From assembly GCA_900548845.1 (NCBI GenBank), contig URMI01000003.1:1-15464 (forward strand): a DNA stretch of 15,464 bases. Direction: 5' to 3'. The first letter of the stretch is position 1. Each line of letters begins with the position of its first letter. Of this stretch, positions 7,752-13,963 are shown in pieces. The position numbers and the translations under genes were made by a program. The stretch comes from an uncultured Clostridia bacterium (lineage in GTDB: Bacteria; Bacillota; Clostridia; Christensenellales; Borkfalkiaceae). The notes under the pieces are model-generated. The model was not told the origin of the DNA. It made no database searches and saw only the letters and a list, made by a program, of their open reading frames with translations.

Positions 7752-8110
7752 TGTACTTCGAGATCGGCGATCACGCCGCGCTGCAAGCGGCGCTCGATAC
7801 GATGTGCACGCGCCTTTCCAAGGAAAATATCCCCGAAGGCGTCGTGTTCGACAGCAAGCTCGTCGTCAACGAGCTTGTCATCAACGTGCTGCGCCACGGC
7901 GGCGGCAGGGCATTTTTCCGCGCGGAACGAAAGGGGGATGAGCTTCTCTTTTCGGTGCGGGGGGAAAATTCTTTCCGCCCGCCCCAAGTGAGCCGCTGCT
8001 CTTCGCTGAGCGACGAATGCGGCCGCGGGCTCTTCCTCGTCGACGCCGTCTGTCTGCGCCGCGAATATTCCGAACAGGACGGCATCACCGTCTACATGAA
8101 ACTGCAATAA
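7748..8110 (+). CDS. HATPase-domain kinase-like protein (RsbW/SpoIIAB-like)
   Basis: A 120-residue HATPase_c_2 protein, the second ATPase-like gene of the cluster. The N-box is intact as LVVNELVINVLRHGGG, with E42, N46 and H50, and the G2 box is intact as CGRGLFLVDAV (91-101). The G1 box reads VRGENSF and lacks the usual Asp, so nucleotide binding may be modified. The family includes serine kinases that phosphorylate STAS proteins and bind sigma factors. It may supply the kinase function missing from the degenerate protein at 6652. It occupies the place that rsbX, a phosphatase gene, has in the B. subtilis operon; no phosphatase fold is visible here. ATG 7748 overlaps the sigma stop (ATGA); ATG 7751 is an alternative. 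A strong terminator follows directly. Confidence 0.82.
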   Translation: MMYFEIGDHAALQAALDTMCTRLSKENIPEGVVFDSKLVVNELVINVLRHGGGRAFFRAERKGDELLFSVRGENSFRPPQVSRCSSLSDECGRGLFLVDAVCLRREYSEQDGITVYMKLQ

Positions 8111-8139
8111 AAAAGCCCCGTTCAAAACGGGGCTTTTTT
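8109..8139. terminator. Bidirectional terminator between convergent genes
   Basis: GCCCCGTT (8115-8122) pairs with AACGGGGC (8126-8133) around a 3-nt loop. Flanking runs of A (8109-8114) and T (8134-8139) provide a U tract on either strand. It closes the sigma operon and the minus-strand membrane gene. Confidence 0.93.
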
Positions 8140-9140
8140 CATGGCGTCCGGGGGCGTTGTTGCTTTTTTTCCGCCGCTCTCATTGCCGCGACCGCTGCCG
8201 AGAGGACGAGCCCCAAAAGCGCCGCCCCGCCGACGAGAAGGGGAGAAAAGTTTTGCGTCAGGAAGGCGGGGCCCTCTTCCACGGCATAGAAGGCTGCCGC
8301 CGCGGCGGCTGCCGCGCATTGCAAAAAGAAGCGGACGGCGTCCAAAGGGGCGCCCTTTTGCGCGCCGAGGCGCAGAAGACTCAAACAAAGCCCGAGCGCC
8401 GTCACCGCAAAGAGCACGAAGAGCGCAAGCTCCTTTTGCTCCCAAAGCGCGGGCGGGAGGGAGAGCACCGAAAGAAGTTTCTCCCGGAAGGGGGAAGAAG
8501 GCAGGCACAGCCCCGCATACGCCGCGGCAGAAAAAAGGAGCAGGAAGAGCCCGGAACCCCCTCTCCCCCGGCGGCGGACGAGGATGCACGCCGTGCGAAG
8601 GAGGAGCGTCCCCGAAAAGACGAAGAGCGCGTCTATAGGGAGCGCCGCCTTTTCCGTCTCCGCGCCAAGCAAAACGAGCGCCGAAAATCCGCCGAAGGAG
8701 ACAAGGGTGAGCGTCATCGAAAGCCCCGCAAGCGTCCTTGCCGTGCGCCCCGCCGCAAAGGCGAGCACCGAACAGCCGAGGGCGAAGGCGGCGGAAAGCG
8801 CCGCTGCCGCAAGGAACATCTCAAGAAGGAGCGAATAGGCGCTGTCCGCGGCGGGCAGGCTCCCGCGCAGGAGCTCTGCCGTCATGCCGAAGAGCGAACT
8901 CCCCATCATCGTATCCCTTCCCGCGACCGCCATCGCCGCGGCGGAATAGGGGAGGAGCATCCCCGCAAACAGCCCGAAGACGGCGCAAAGCGCCCCGGCT
9001 CCGCAGCAGAAGGCATAAAAGAGGGGGTGCGTCCTCCGTTTTTCATGCGCCTTCTCTTCGAGGAACACCTCCGTCTCCCGCCGCACGCGCGCCGTGGGCG
9101 CCCCGCCGCAGACGAGCGCTCCTTCCACAGAAAATTCCAT
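8139..9140 (-). CDS. Unrecognised polytopic membrane protein
   Basis: I do not recognise the family. The product has 333 residues: a soluble, charged N terminus (1-38, with RVRRETEVFLEEKAHEKRR) followed by about eight hydrophobic segments, roughly 41-63, 104-130, 136-160, 168-188, 197-213, 237-258, 270-287 and 299-320. The tail is short and basic. A run of eight alanines lies at 276-283 within the seventh segment. There are no transporter or enzyme motifs that I can identify. The start at 9140 is well set, with GGAGGGAGATACAT just upstream and an extended -10 promoter (TGCTATAAT) at 9182-9174. It is a single-gene unit facing the sigma operon and shares its terminator. It has nothing obvious to do with its neighbours. 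Confidence 0.75.
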   Translation of the reverse strand: MEFSVEGALVCGGAPTARVRRETEVFLEEKAHEKRRTHPLFYAFCCGAGALCAVFGLFAGMLLPYSAAAMAVAGRDTMMGSSLFGMTAELLRGSLPAADSAYSLLLEMFLAAAALSAAFALGCSVLAFAAGRTARTLAGLSMTLTLVSFGGFSALVLLGAETEKAALPIDALFVFSGTLLLRTACILVRRRGRGGSGLFLLLFSAAAYAGLCLPSSPFREKLLSVLSLPPALWEQKELALFVLFAVTALGLCLSLLRLGAQKGAPLDAVRFFLQCAAAAAAAAFYAVEEGPAFLTQNFSPLLVGGAALLGLVLSAAVAAMRAAEKKQQRPRTP

Positions 9141-9173
9141 ATGTATCTCCCTCCTTGTCTTGAAAGTTCTTCC

Positions 9174-9182
9174 ATTATAGCA
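9174..9182 (-). promoter_or_regulatory. Extended -10 promoter of the membrane-protein gene
   Basis: On the minus strand the sequence reads TGCTATAAT, a perfect -10 with the TG extension. No good -35 is visible. The start codon is about 34 nt downstream with GGAGG between. Confidence 0.6.
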
Positions 9183-9317
9183 CCTGTCTTTCGCGGGCGG
9201 ACGGGGAGAAAGCGTCGCATTTTGGCGCACTTTGGGCAGGCGGGGCGGAAAACGCTCCTGCTTTTCGCCCTCTCCCGTATGCCGCGTGCAATTTTGGTGC
9301 AGAATTTGTGAAAACCC

Positions 9318-9346
9318 TTGAATTTCCCGCCGCAAAATGGTATAAT
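9318..9346 (+). promoter_or_regulatory. Promoter of the PucR-type regulator gene
   Basis: TTGAAT (9318-9323), a 17-bp spacer and a perfect TATAAT (9341-9346) preceded by TGG. The leader (about 9353-9413) holds a possible hairpin: GCGG-aa-CGCCC pairs with GGGCG-CCGC with a 2-nt bulge and 8-nt loop (about 9362-9391). It has no T run. Confidence 0.7.
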
Positions 9347-9413
9347 CGTACCCGTATGACGGCGGAACGCCCTCTCTTTGGGGCGCCGCTTTGCAAAATA
9401 AGGGGAGAATGTG

Positions 9414-10376
9414 ATGACACAGCAGACGAAGGCGGAGCTTACCCGCCTCTTGAAGGACGTACAGGAAAAGACGGGCATGGAAGTAAGGCTCGTGCCCCGC
9501 GGCGGGGAAGAGACGAAGTTCACCCTCTCTTACTGCGGCGAAACGGCGGAAGCCTATCTTGCGGGCGCGGGGAAGGAGGCAGAGGAGCGCGCAAAGCTCG
9601 TTGCCTATCTCGTCTCCCATGCGGATGCCCGCGAAGTGCTGCCCGATAAGGCGGACTATCTCAAAAACATCCTGCTCGGCGAAGGCTCGGGCTGGTATAT
9701 CTACCGCTTCCTCACCAAGTTCAACTTATCTGACGGCGCGTGCTTTGCCGTCGAACTGCTCGTTCCCAAGCGCATCGAAGAGGCGCTTGCCCACATCGAG
9801 AGCTGCCTTCAGGACGCTTCCGATATGGCGGTGCGCATGGACGATACCCATCTTGTCGTCGTCAAGTTCATGGACGCCGACGAAACGCCCCTCGAATTCG
9901 GGCATTTTCTGAGCCAGTCGCTCTACGAGGAGCTGGGCGTCAAGGCGAGCATCGGCATCGGCTGCGAGATGAAGAGCTTTGTCGAGATCGCCTCTTCCTA
10001 CCGCCAGGCGTCCACGGCGGTGCGCGTGAGCGCCCTCTTTTCCTCCGAATGCAAGGTGCACACCTACCGCGAGTACTTGCTCGTGAAGATGCTCGAAGAC
10101 CTTCCCAAAGACCGCTTGAAGGAGTATATGGAGCAGTTCTATGTGGAAAGCGCCGACGAAGTCTTTGAGGATCAAGACATGATGGAGACGGCGGAGCGGT
10201 TCCTCGAGAACAGTCTCAACATCTCCGAGACCTCGCGCGATCTCTTTATGCACCGCAACACCCTCATGTACCGTCTCGATAAGATCGAGCGCATCACGGG
10301 GCTCAACATCCGCAAATTTTCCGATGCGGTCACCTTCCGCGTCATCACCATTCTCTACAAACTGCTCAACCCCTAA
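9414..10376 (+). CDS. PucR/CdaR-family transcriptional regulator
   Basis: A 320-residue protein ending in the PucR-type C-terminal helix-turn-helix (about 262-316): LFMHRNTLMYRLDKIERITG followed by NIRKFSDAVTFRVITIL, a very typical signature. The central part (about 105-220) fits the divergent GGDEF-like CdaR module (e.g. LVVVKFMDADE and KASIGIG). The N-terminal 100 residues are a possible sensory region with no motif I can name. Members usually activate genes for purine, sugar-diacid or amino-acid use in response to a small molecule. I start at ATG 9414, 6 nt after AGGGGAG; GTG 9411 is directly upstream. The gene lies 21 nt before the S41 protease and is probably co-transcribed with it. The target is unknown, as no catabolic genes adjoin. 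Confidence 0.88.
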   Translation: MTQQTKAELTRLLKDVQEKTGMEVRLVPRGGEETKFTLSYCGETAEAYLAGAGKEAEERAKLVAYLVSHADAREVLPDKADYLKNILLGEGSGWYIYRFLTKFNLSDGACFAVELLVPKRIEEALAHIESCLQDASDMAVRMDDTHLVVVKFMDADETPLEFGHFLSQSLYEELGVKASIGIGCEMKSFVEIASSYRQASTAVRVSALFSSECKVHTYREYLLVKMLEDLPKDRLKEYMEQFYVESADEVFEDQDMMETAERFLENSLNISETSRDLFMHRNTLMYRLDKIERITGLNIRKFSDAVTFRVITILYKLLNP

Positions 10377-10397
10377 AGGGTGCGGCAAGGAGGCTCT

Positions 10398-11870
10398 ATG
10401 GATCCCGACTTCAACAAACCCAACACCCCCGAAGAAAAGGACGAATTTTTCGATCCCGTTCCCGAAGCACGCCCCGATGAGAGGGAGAACTTGTCCTCTC
10501 CCCGCCCCACGCGCAAACAGTCGTGGCAGCGCCGCCTCATTTCCCTTCTCCTGGCGCTCGTACTGCTCGCCGCGGGCTTCCTCATCGGCTGGTTCGTCCG
10601 CTATTATGCGATCGACGAGGACATGCGCACCTTTTTGTGGGCGCTCGACGTCACCGAACGCTACTACTATCCCGAAGATTTCTCGCGCGAGAAGGTACTT
10701 GAAAGCGCGGGCGAGGACGCAACGGGCACAGAGCTTCTCTCCGCGCTCAACGAGGCCCTCGATCCCTATTCGCAGTACTATTCGCCCGAAGACTACGCCG
10801 ACTATCTGCGCGCGGGCGCGGGGCAGAACTACGACTACGGCATTTCCTTCCTCAGGGGCGACGATTCGGGCACGATCGCGCTCGTTTCCTACAATTCTCC
10901 CGCCTATCGCGCGGGGGTGCGGAAGGGGATGCGCATCTTTTCCTACTTCGTGCGGGCGGATGCCACCGTCTCGGGGCCCGCGGTCCCCTTCACGACGTAT
11001 GAGCAGTTCGCATCCGATATCGCCGCCGTGCCGGGCGGGGAGCTTGTCCTGCTCCTGGGGTATGAGACGACGTACAACGGGTACGGGTATTACTACATCA
11101 CGCCCGAAGAATATCAGCGGACGTACTGCATCTACCGCGACAGCGAGACCGGCATGACGTTCGGCGAAAACACCGTGATGGACTTCCGCGAAGAGGATCG
11201 CCTCTCCTCCCTCGACGAAGACACCGCCTATATCCGCATCGACGAGTTCAGCGGCAACGTCTCCGCCGAGTTCGAATACTGCCTCGAAACCATGAAGGCG
11301 CGGGGGAGGACCGACCTCATCCTCGACCTGCGCACCAACGGCGGCGGGTATCTCGACGACTTGCAGCAGATCGCCTCCCACCTCATGCGCGATGCGGAAG
11401 GTCCTGCCCCCGAAGTGCAGGTGGCGCGCTACAAGGGCGGCAGAGAGGAAGTTTACTACGCCTACGGCAACGATTTTTCCGATTATTTTTCGGAAACGTC
11501 CGAAGTGTATCTGCTTGCGGATGAGAACACGGCGTCCGCGTCCGAATGCCTCATCGGCGTGCTCATCGACTACGGCACCCTCTCCTACGATCACATCTAT
11601 CTCCGCGAGGCGGAGGACGGCACCGCGTCCACGTACGGCAAGGGCATCATGCAGACGAGCTTTGTCGCGGCAAACGGCGCGGCGATGAAGCTCACCGTGG
11701 CGGGCATCTATTGGCCGGTGAGCGATAAGAGCATCCACGGCACGGGCGTCACGCCCGAAGACGGCTGCATCGCCGTCTCCGCGCCCCTCATCTGGGGGGA
11801 GGAAGATAAGATGCTCGATGCCGTCATTTCGGCGGCGTGCGGCGAGGTCACGGCGTCTGCCGCAGCCTGA
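10398..11870 (+). CDS. Membrane-anchored S41-family carboxy-terminal protease (CtpA/Prc-like)
   Basis: A 490-residue serine protease. A cytoplasmic, acidic and proline-rich N terminus (1-40) is followed by basic residues and one transmembrane anchor (about 47-68), placing the rest outside the membrane. A helical linker with LDPYSQYYSPEDY (121-133) and a PDZ-like domain (about 140-235) follow. The S41 catalytic core has TDLILDLRTNGGGYLDDL (305-322), the nucleophile S380 in NTASASECLIG, and the base K415 in STYGKGIMQT. The spacing from Ser to Lys is about ten residues longer than in CtpA. S41 proteases cleave C-terminal tails of envelope proteins, in some cases in regulated signalling. AAGGAGG lies 4 nt before the ATG. 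The 3' end overlaps the convergent 92-residue gene by 23 bp. Confidence 0.93.
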   Translation: MDPDFNKPNTPEEKDEFFDPVPEARPDERENLSSPRPTRKQSWQRRLISLLLALVLLAAGFLIGWFVRYYAIDEDMRTFLWALDVTERYYYPEDFSREKVLESAGEDATGTELLSALNEALDPYSQYYSPEDYADYLRAGAGQNYDYGISFLRGDDSGTIALVSYNSPAYRAGVRKGMRIFSYFVRADATVSGPAVPFTTYEQFASDIAAVPGGELVLLLGYETTYNGYGYYYITPEEYQRTYCIYRDSETGMTFGENTVMDFREEDRLSSLDEDTAYIRIDEFSGNVSAEFEYCLETMKARGRTDLILDLRTNGGGYLDDLQQIASHLMRDAEGPAPEVQVARYKGGREEVYYAYGNDFSDYFSETSEVYLLADENTASASECLIGVLIDYGTLSYDHIYLREAEDGTASTYGKGIMQTSFVAANGAAMKLTVAGIYWPVSDKSIHGTGVTPEDGCIAVSAPLIWGEEDKMLDAVISAACGEVTASAAA

Positions 11871-12126
11871 TGAGGGCAGAAATGAGCGCGGGATCGGCAG
11901 CCTGTTCTGTCTTTTCCTGTTCCGTATCCGAATATCCTACGCTTTTTTCGGGCGGCGCTTTCGGGGCGCCGCCCGCCTTCTTTTCTTTTTGCGGCGCAAA
12001 GAGCAGGGTGAGCACGTCGCGGTTTTCGCGGTAAAAGGCGAGCGCGGAGGAGAGGGTATCTCTTAAGTCCCTGTTTTCGGCGGCGGCAAAGAGCACAAGC
12101 AGCAGAATGGCGTCTTTTTGTTCCAT
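11848..12126 (-). CDS. Small unknown protein (92 aa) with start-site element
   Basis: I do not recognise this protein. It has 92 residues: a hydrophobic N-terminal stretch (DAILLLVLFAAAEN, 5-18), a probable helix with FYRENRDVLTLLF (about 31-43), then a basic and proline-rich linker (QKEKKAGGAPKAPPEK) and an acidic end. The hydrophobic part is short and amphipathic, more like a protein-interaction helix than a membrane span. The start at 12126 has no Shine-Dalgarno site and coincides with the GCATANRATGGCGTATGG element. It is divergent from the 88-residue gene, which carries a mirrored element 71 bp away. Its last 23 bp overlap the 3' end of the S41 protease gene on the other strand. A coding role is supported by composition and by the shared start signature, not by a known family. 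Confidence 0.65.
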   Translation of the reverse strand: MEQKDAILLLVLFAAAENRDLRDTLSSALAFYRENRDVLTLLFAPQKEKKAGGAPKAPPEKSVGYSDTEQEKTEQAADPALISALIRLRQTP

Positions 12127-12140
12127 ACGCCATCCTATGC
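12123..12140 (-). promoter_or_regulatory. Start-site element GCATANRATGGCGTATGG, copy 2
   Basis: The minus strand reads GCATAGGATGGCGTATGG, with the start codon of the 92-residue gene at its end (12126-12124). Just upstream a 9-bp tandem repeat, GCGCATAGG, occurs twice in a row, so the CATA box is duplicated. The core CATAGGAT again fits a CATANNNT -10. No clear -35 is visible; an AC lies 18 nt upstream, the same distance as in copy 1. Confidence 0.55.
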
Positions 12141-12183
12141 GCCCTATGCGCTTTCCCGTGCGGGGGCAACCGCCCGCTTCTCC

Positions 12184-12201
12184 GCATACAATGGCGTATG
12201 G
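12184..12201 (+). promoter_or_regulatory. Start-site element GCATANRATGGCGTATGG, copy 3
   Basis: The sequence is GCATACAATGGCGTATGG, with the start codon of the 88-residue gene at 12198. Its core CATACAAT is exactly the consensus -10 of SigE. Here CATAC and GTATG make a 5-bp dyad. With copy 2 it forms a large inverted repeat (CCATACGCCAT at 12123-12133 and ATGGCGTATGG at 12191-12201) across the divergent intergenic region. No ribosome site and no clear -35 are present. Confidence 0.6.
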
Positions 12202-12464
12202 CAGAAAACGACTTCAAAAGTTTTTCACAGAAGAAGCTCCCCAAAGAATGGGAGCAGGAAGCCGCGCGCGCCATGGCGGCGGTGGAAGGGAAGGGGGAAG
12301 GAGACGTCCTTCGCGAGATCGTCGCCCGCGCCGAAAGAGCCAAGCGCGAAGGCACGCTCTCAAACGCCGAGATCGACGCCTTCGTTTCGGAGATCTCTCC
12401 CGTCCTCGACGCTCCCAAGCGCCGCCAACTTCTCAAGATCGCCGAAAAGCTCAAACGCCTCTAA
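12198..12464 (+). CDS. Small unknown helical protein (88 aa) with start-site element
   Basis: I do not recognise this protein. It has 88 residues, is highly charged and predicted almost wholly helical, with WEQEAARAMAAVEGKGEGDVLREIVARAERAKREGTL in the middle and DAPKRRQLLKIAEKLKRL at the end (strings given here are parts of longer helices; key repeats are Ala/Glu/Lys/Arg). There is no signal peptide or membrane segment. The start at 12198 lacks a Shine-Dalgarno site, and the CATACAAT box ends 5 nt before it, so its mRNA is probably leaderless. It is paired with the divergent 92-residue gene through mirrored elements, which suggests joint control. The stop lies inside the first copy of a 19-bp direct repeat shared with the end of the desulfurase gene. 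Confidence 0.7.
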   Translation: MAENDFKSFSQKKLPKEWEQEAARAMAAVEGKGEGDVLREIVARAERAKREGTLSNAEIDAFVSEISPVLDAPKRRQLLKIAEKLKRL

Positions 12465-12503
12465 GCGTGCCGCGTTCTTGCGTCCGCCTCTAAGCGTGCC
12501 GCG
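12456..12503. repeat. 19-bp direct repeat spanning two convergent gene ends
   Basis: CGCCTCTAAGCGTGCCGCG occurs exactly at 12456-12474 and 12485-12503, a 29-bp period. The first copy holds the TAA stop of the 88-residue gene. The second holds the minus-strand TAG stop of the desulfurase gene. Within the unit the two stops overlap as CTAA. Confidence 0.85.
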
Positions 12504-13617
12504 CGATCTCTTTGAGGGCGCAAAGCAGCGCCTTTGCCTCTTTTTTGCCCTGCTCGGGCGAAAAGGAAGCGCGCACCAGCCCGTCGGGGAAGTCGCCGAG
12601 CGCCTTATGGATGAGCGGCGCGCAGTGCAGCCCGCCTCTGACGCAGATGCCGTATTGTTCCGAAAGCTCGCCCGCGATGGTCTCGGAAGACAGCCTTGCA
12701 TGGCGGAAGGAGCAGATGCCGCACGCATTGGGTTCAAAGTACGCCGTATAGCCTTTGAGCCCGCTCAGCCCTTCCAACACAAACGCCGTCGTTCTTTCGA
12801 GCTTTCCCGCCCACTCTTCGCGGCGGCTCTTCACAAGGAGCGCCCCTTCATAGAGCGAACACACGGCAGGGTATGAGAGCGTGCCGCTCTCGAGGCGGTC
12901 GGGGTAAAACGCGGGCATGCCGAGATCGAAGCTCTCGCTGCCCGTGCCGCCGAAGAGGAGGGGGCTGATTTCCATGCGTTCGGAAAAGAGCAGCGCTCCC
13001 GACCCCTGGATGCCGCCCATGCCCTTGTGCCCTGCGAGCGCCAGCGCGTCCAGCCCCTGTTCTTTCATGGAAAGGGGAAGATGCCCCGCCCCCTGCGCGC
13101 CGTCCACGACAAAGAGGACGTTCTCGGGCAGAAGCTTTCTGATCTTGGCAAGCGGGGGCGCCTCTCCCGTCACGTTGGAAGCCGCCGTCACCACCGCCAT
13201 GCGCGTATTCGGTTTTATGAGCTCTGCGAGCGTTTCGGGCAGCAGCCTGCCGTTTGTGAGCGGGGCGACGTCGTATTCAATGACGCCCGCCCGCTTCAAA
13301 GCTTCCAGCGGCCGCAGCACCGAGTTGTGTTCGAGGCAGGTCGTCACCGCATGGTCGCCCTGTTTCAGCGTGCCGAGGATGGCAAGGTTCAGAGCCTCCG
13401 TGCAGTTTTTGGTGAAGACGACGCGCTCGAAGCCGTATCCGCAGAAGAGGGAGGATAAAAGCTCCCTGCACGCAAAGACGCGCTCCGCCGCGGCGAGCGA
13501 GAGCTTATGCCCGCTTCGGCCCGGGTTGGCGCAGCAGCGCATGGCGGCGAGCACCGCGCTCATCACGGAGGGCGCCTTGTTCCCTCCCGTGGCGGCATGG
13601 TCGAGATAGATCAACAT
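12490..13617 (-). CDS. Cysteine desulfurase family protein (EF2568-type class V aminotransferase)
   Basis: A 375-residue PLP enzyme of the NifS/SufS class. It would remove sulfur (or selenium) from cysteine (or selenocysteine), holding it as a persulfide. Motifs are YLDHAATG (4-11), NPGRSGHKLSLAA (31-43), FTKNCTEALNLAILGTL (68-84), CLEHNSVLRPL (94-104) with H97 stacking on PLP, VDGAQGAGH (171-179) with D172 and Q175, and the Schiff-base K198 in LAGHKGMGGIQGSG. The catalytic Cys is C332 in VRGGLHCAPLIH. The EHNSVLRPL and RGGLHCAP forms are typical of the subfamily named after EF2568, often found with selenium genes. The ATG at 13617 follows GGGAGGTGAA; a TTG at 13629 overlaps that site. It is divergent from the DUF3343 gene, which supports a joint Se/S role. 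Confidence 0.9.
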   Translation of the reverse strand: MLIYLDHAATGGNKAPSVMSAVLAAMRCCANPGRSGHKLSLAAAERVFACRELLSSLFCGYGFERVVFTKNCTEALNLAILGTLKQGDHAVTTCLEHNSVLRPLEALKRAGVIEYDVAPLTNGRLLPETLAELIKPNTRMAVVTAASNVTGEAPPLAKIRKLLPENVLFVVDGAQGAGHLPLSMKEQGLDALALAGHKGMGGIQGSGALLFSERMEISPLLFGGTGSESFDLGMPAFYPDRLESGTLSYPAVCSLYEGALLVKSRREEWAGKLERTTAFVLEGLSGLKGYTAYFEPNACGICSFRHARLSSETIAGELSEQYGICVRGGLHCAPLIHKALGDFPDGLVRASFSPEQGKKEAKALLCALKEIARHA

Positions 13618-13654
13618 TTCACCTCCCAAACGGTCGCCTTCGTGGGCGCCGTCT

Positions 13655-13661
13655 TATCATA
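13655..13661. promoter_or_regulatory. Shared -10 region of the divergent desulfurase/DUF3343 pair
   Basis: The 64-bp intergenic stretch has one AT-rich patch, TTATCATA. It reads TATCAT (13655-13660) on the plus strand and TATGAT (13661-13656) on the minus strand, so both directions could use overlapping -10 boxes. No strong -35 is visible on either side. Confidence 0.35.
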
Positions 13662-13681
13662 CGAACGCAAGGGGAAAGATT

Positions 13682-13924
13682 ATGACGGTTCTGGCAGTTT
13701 TTCGTTCGCGGGCGCAGACGCTCGCATTCCTTACAGCCCTTCGCGGCATGGGCGCGGCGGCGCAGGCGGTGAACACCCCCAAAGAGGCGGGCGTGGGGTG
13801 CGGCATTTCGGCGCGCTTCGAGGATGCCTTCCTCCCCCGCGCGCGGCGCGCGCTCTCTTCGGGGCGGTATTCCTCCTTCTCGGGCTTCATGATGCAGGCG
13901 GGGCGGGGGTTCGAGTACTTCTGA
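13682..13924 (+). CDS. DUF3343 putative Se/S carrier-like protein
   Basis: An 80-residue protein matching the DUF3343 / putative Se-S carrier family in length and layout. It has an N-terminal strand TVLAVFRS, then a helix (QTLAFLTALRGMG), a basic-acidic stretch, and the family's central cysteine within a C-G motif (GVGCGIS, C40), followed by a helix. Family members are small proteins often encoded next to EF2568-type desulfurases, SelD or molybdenum hydroxylase genes. They are thought to carry selenium or sulfur. AAGGGGAAAG precedes the ATG at 13682. It diverges from the desulfurase, so a sulfur or selenium hand-off between the two is a reasonable inference. No selenocysteine-type UGA is evident here. 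Confidence 0.75.
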   Translation: MTVLAVFRSRAQTLAFLTALRGMGAAAQAVNTPKEAGVGCGISARFEDAFLPRARRALSSGRYSSFSGFMMQAGRGFEYF

Positions 13925-13928
13925 GCGC

Positions 13929-13957
13929 TTGCCTTCCCGCCTGTTCCGTGCTATAAT
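13929..13957 (+). promoter_or_regulatory. Promoter of nth, giving a probable leaderless mRNA
   Basis: TTGCCT (13929-13934), a 17-bp spacer and TATAAT (13952-13957) with the TGC extension. The nth ATG begins 6 nt after the -10, so transcription should start at or next to the start codon. No Shine-Dalgarno site exists. Confidence 0.7.
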
Positions 13958-13963
13958 GGGCGC

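Noticed and set aside
8157..9311. A 384-codon plus-strand Arg/Glu-rich frame opposite the membrane-protein gene
   Set aside because: The minus strand has a promoter, ribosome site and clear membrane segments; the plus frame has none.
9726..11738. A 670-codon minus-strand frame over the regulator and protease
   Set aside because: It runs across two recognised plus-strand genes and their ribosome sites, a GC-rich frame artefact.
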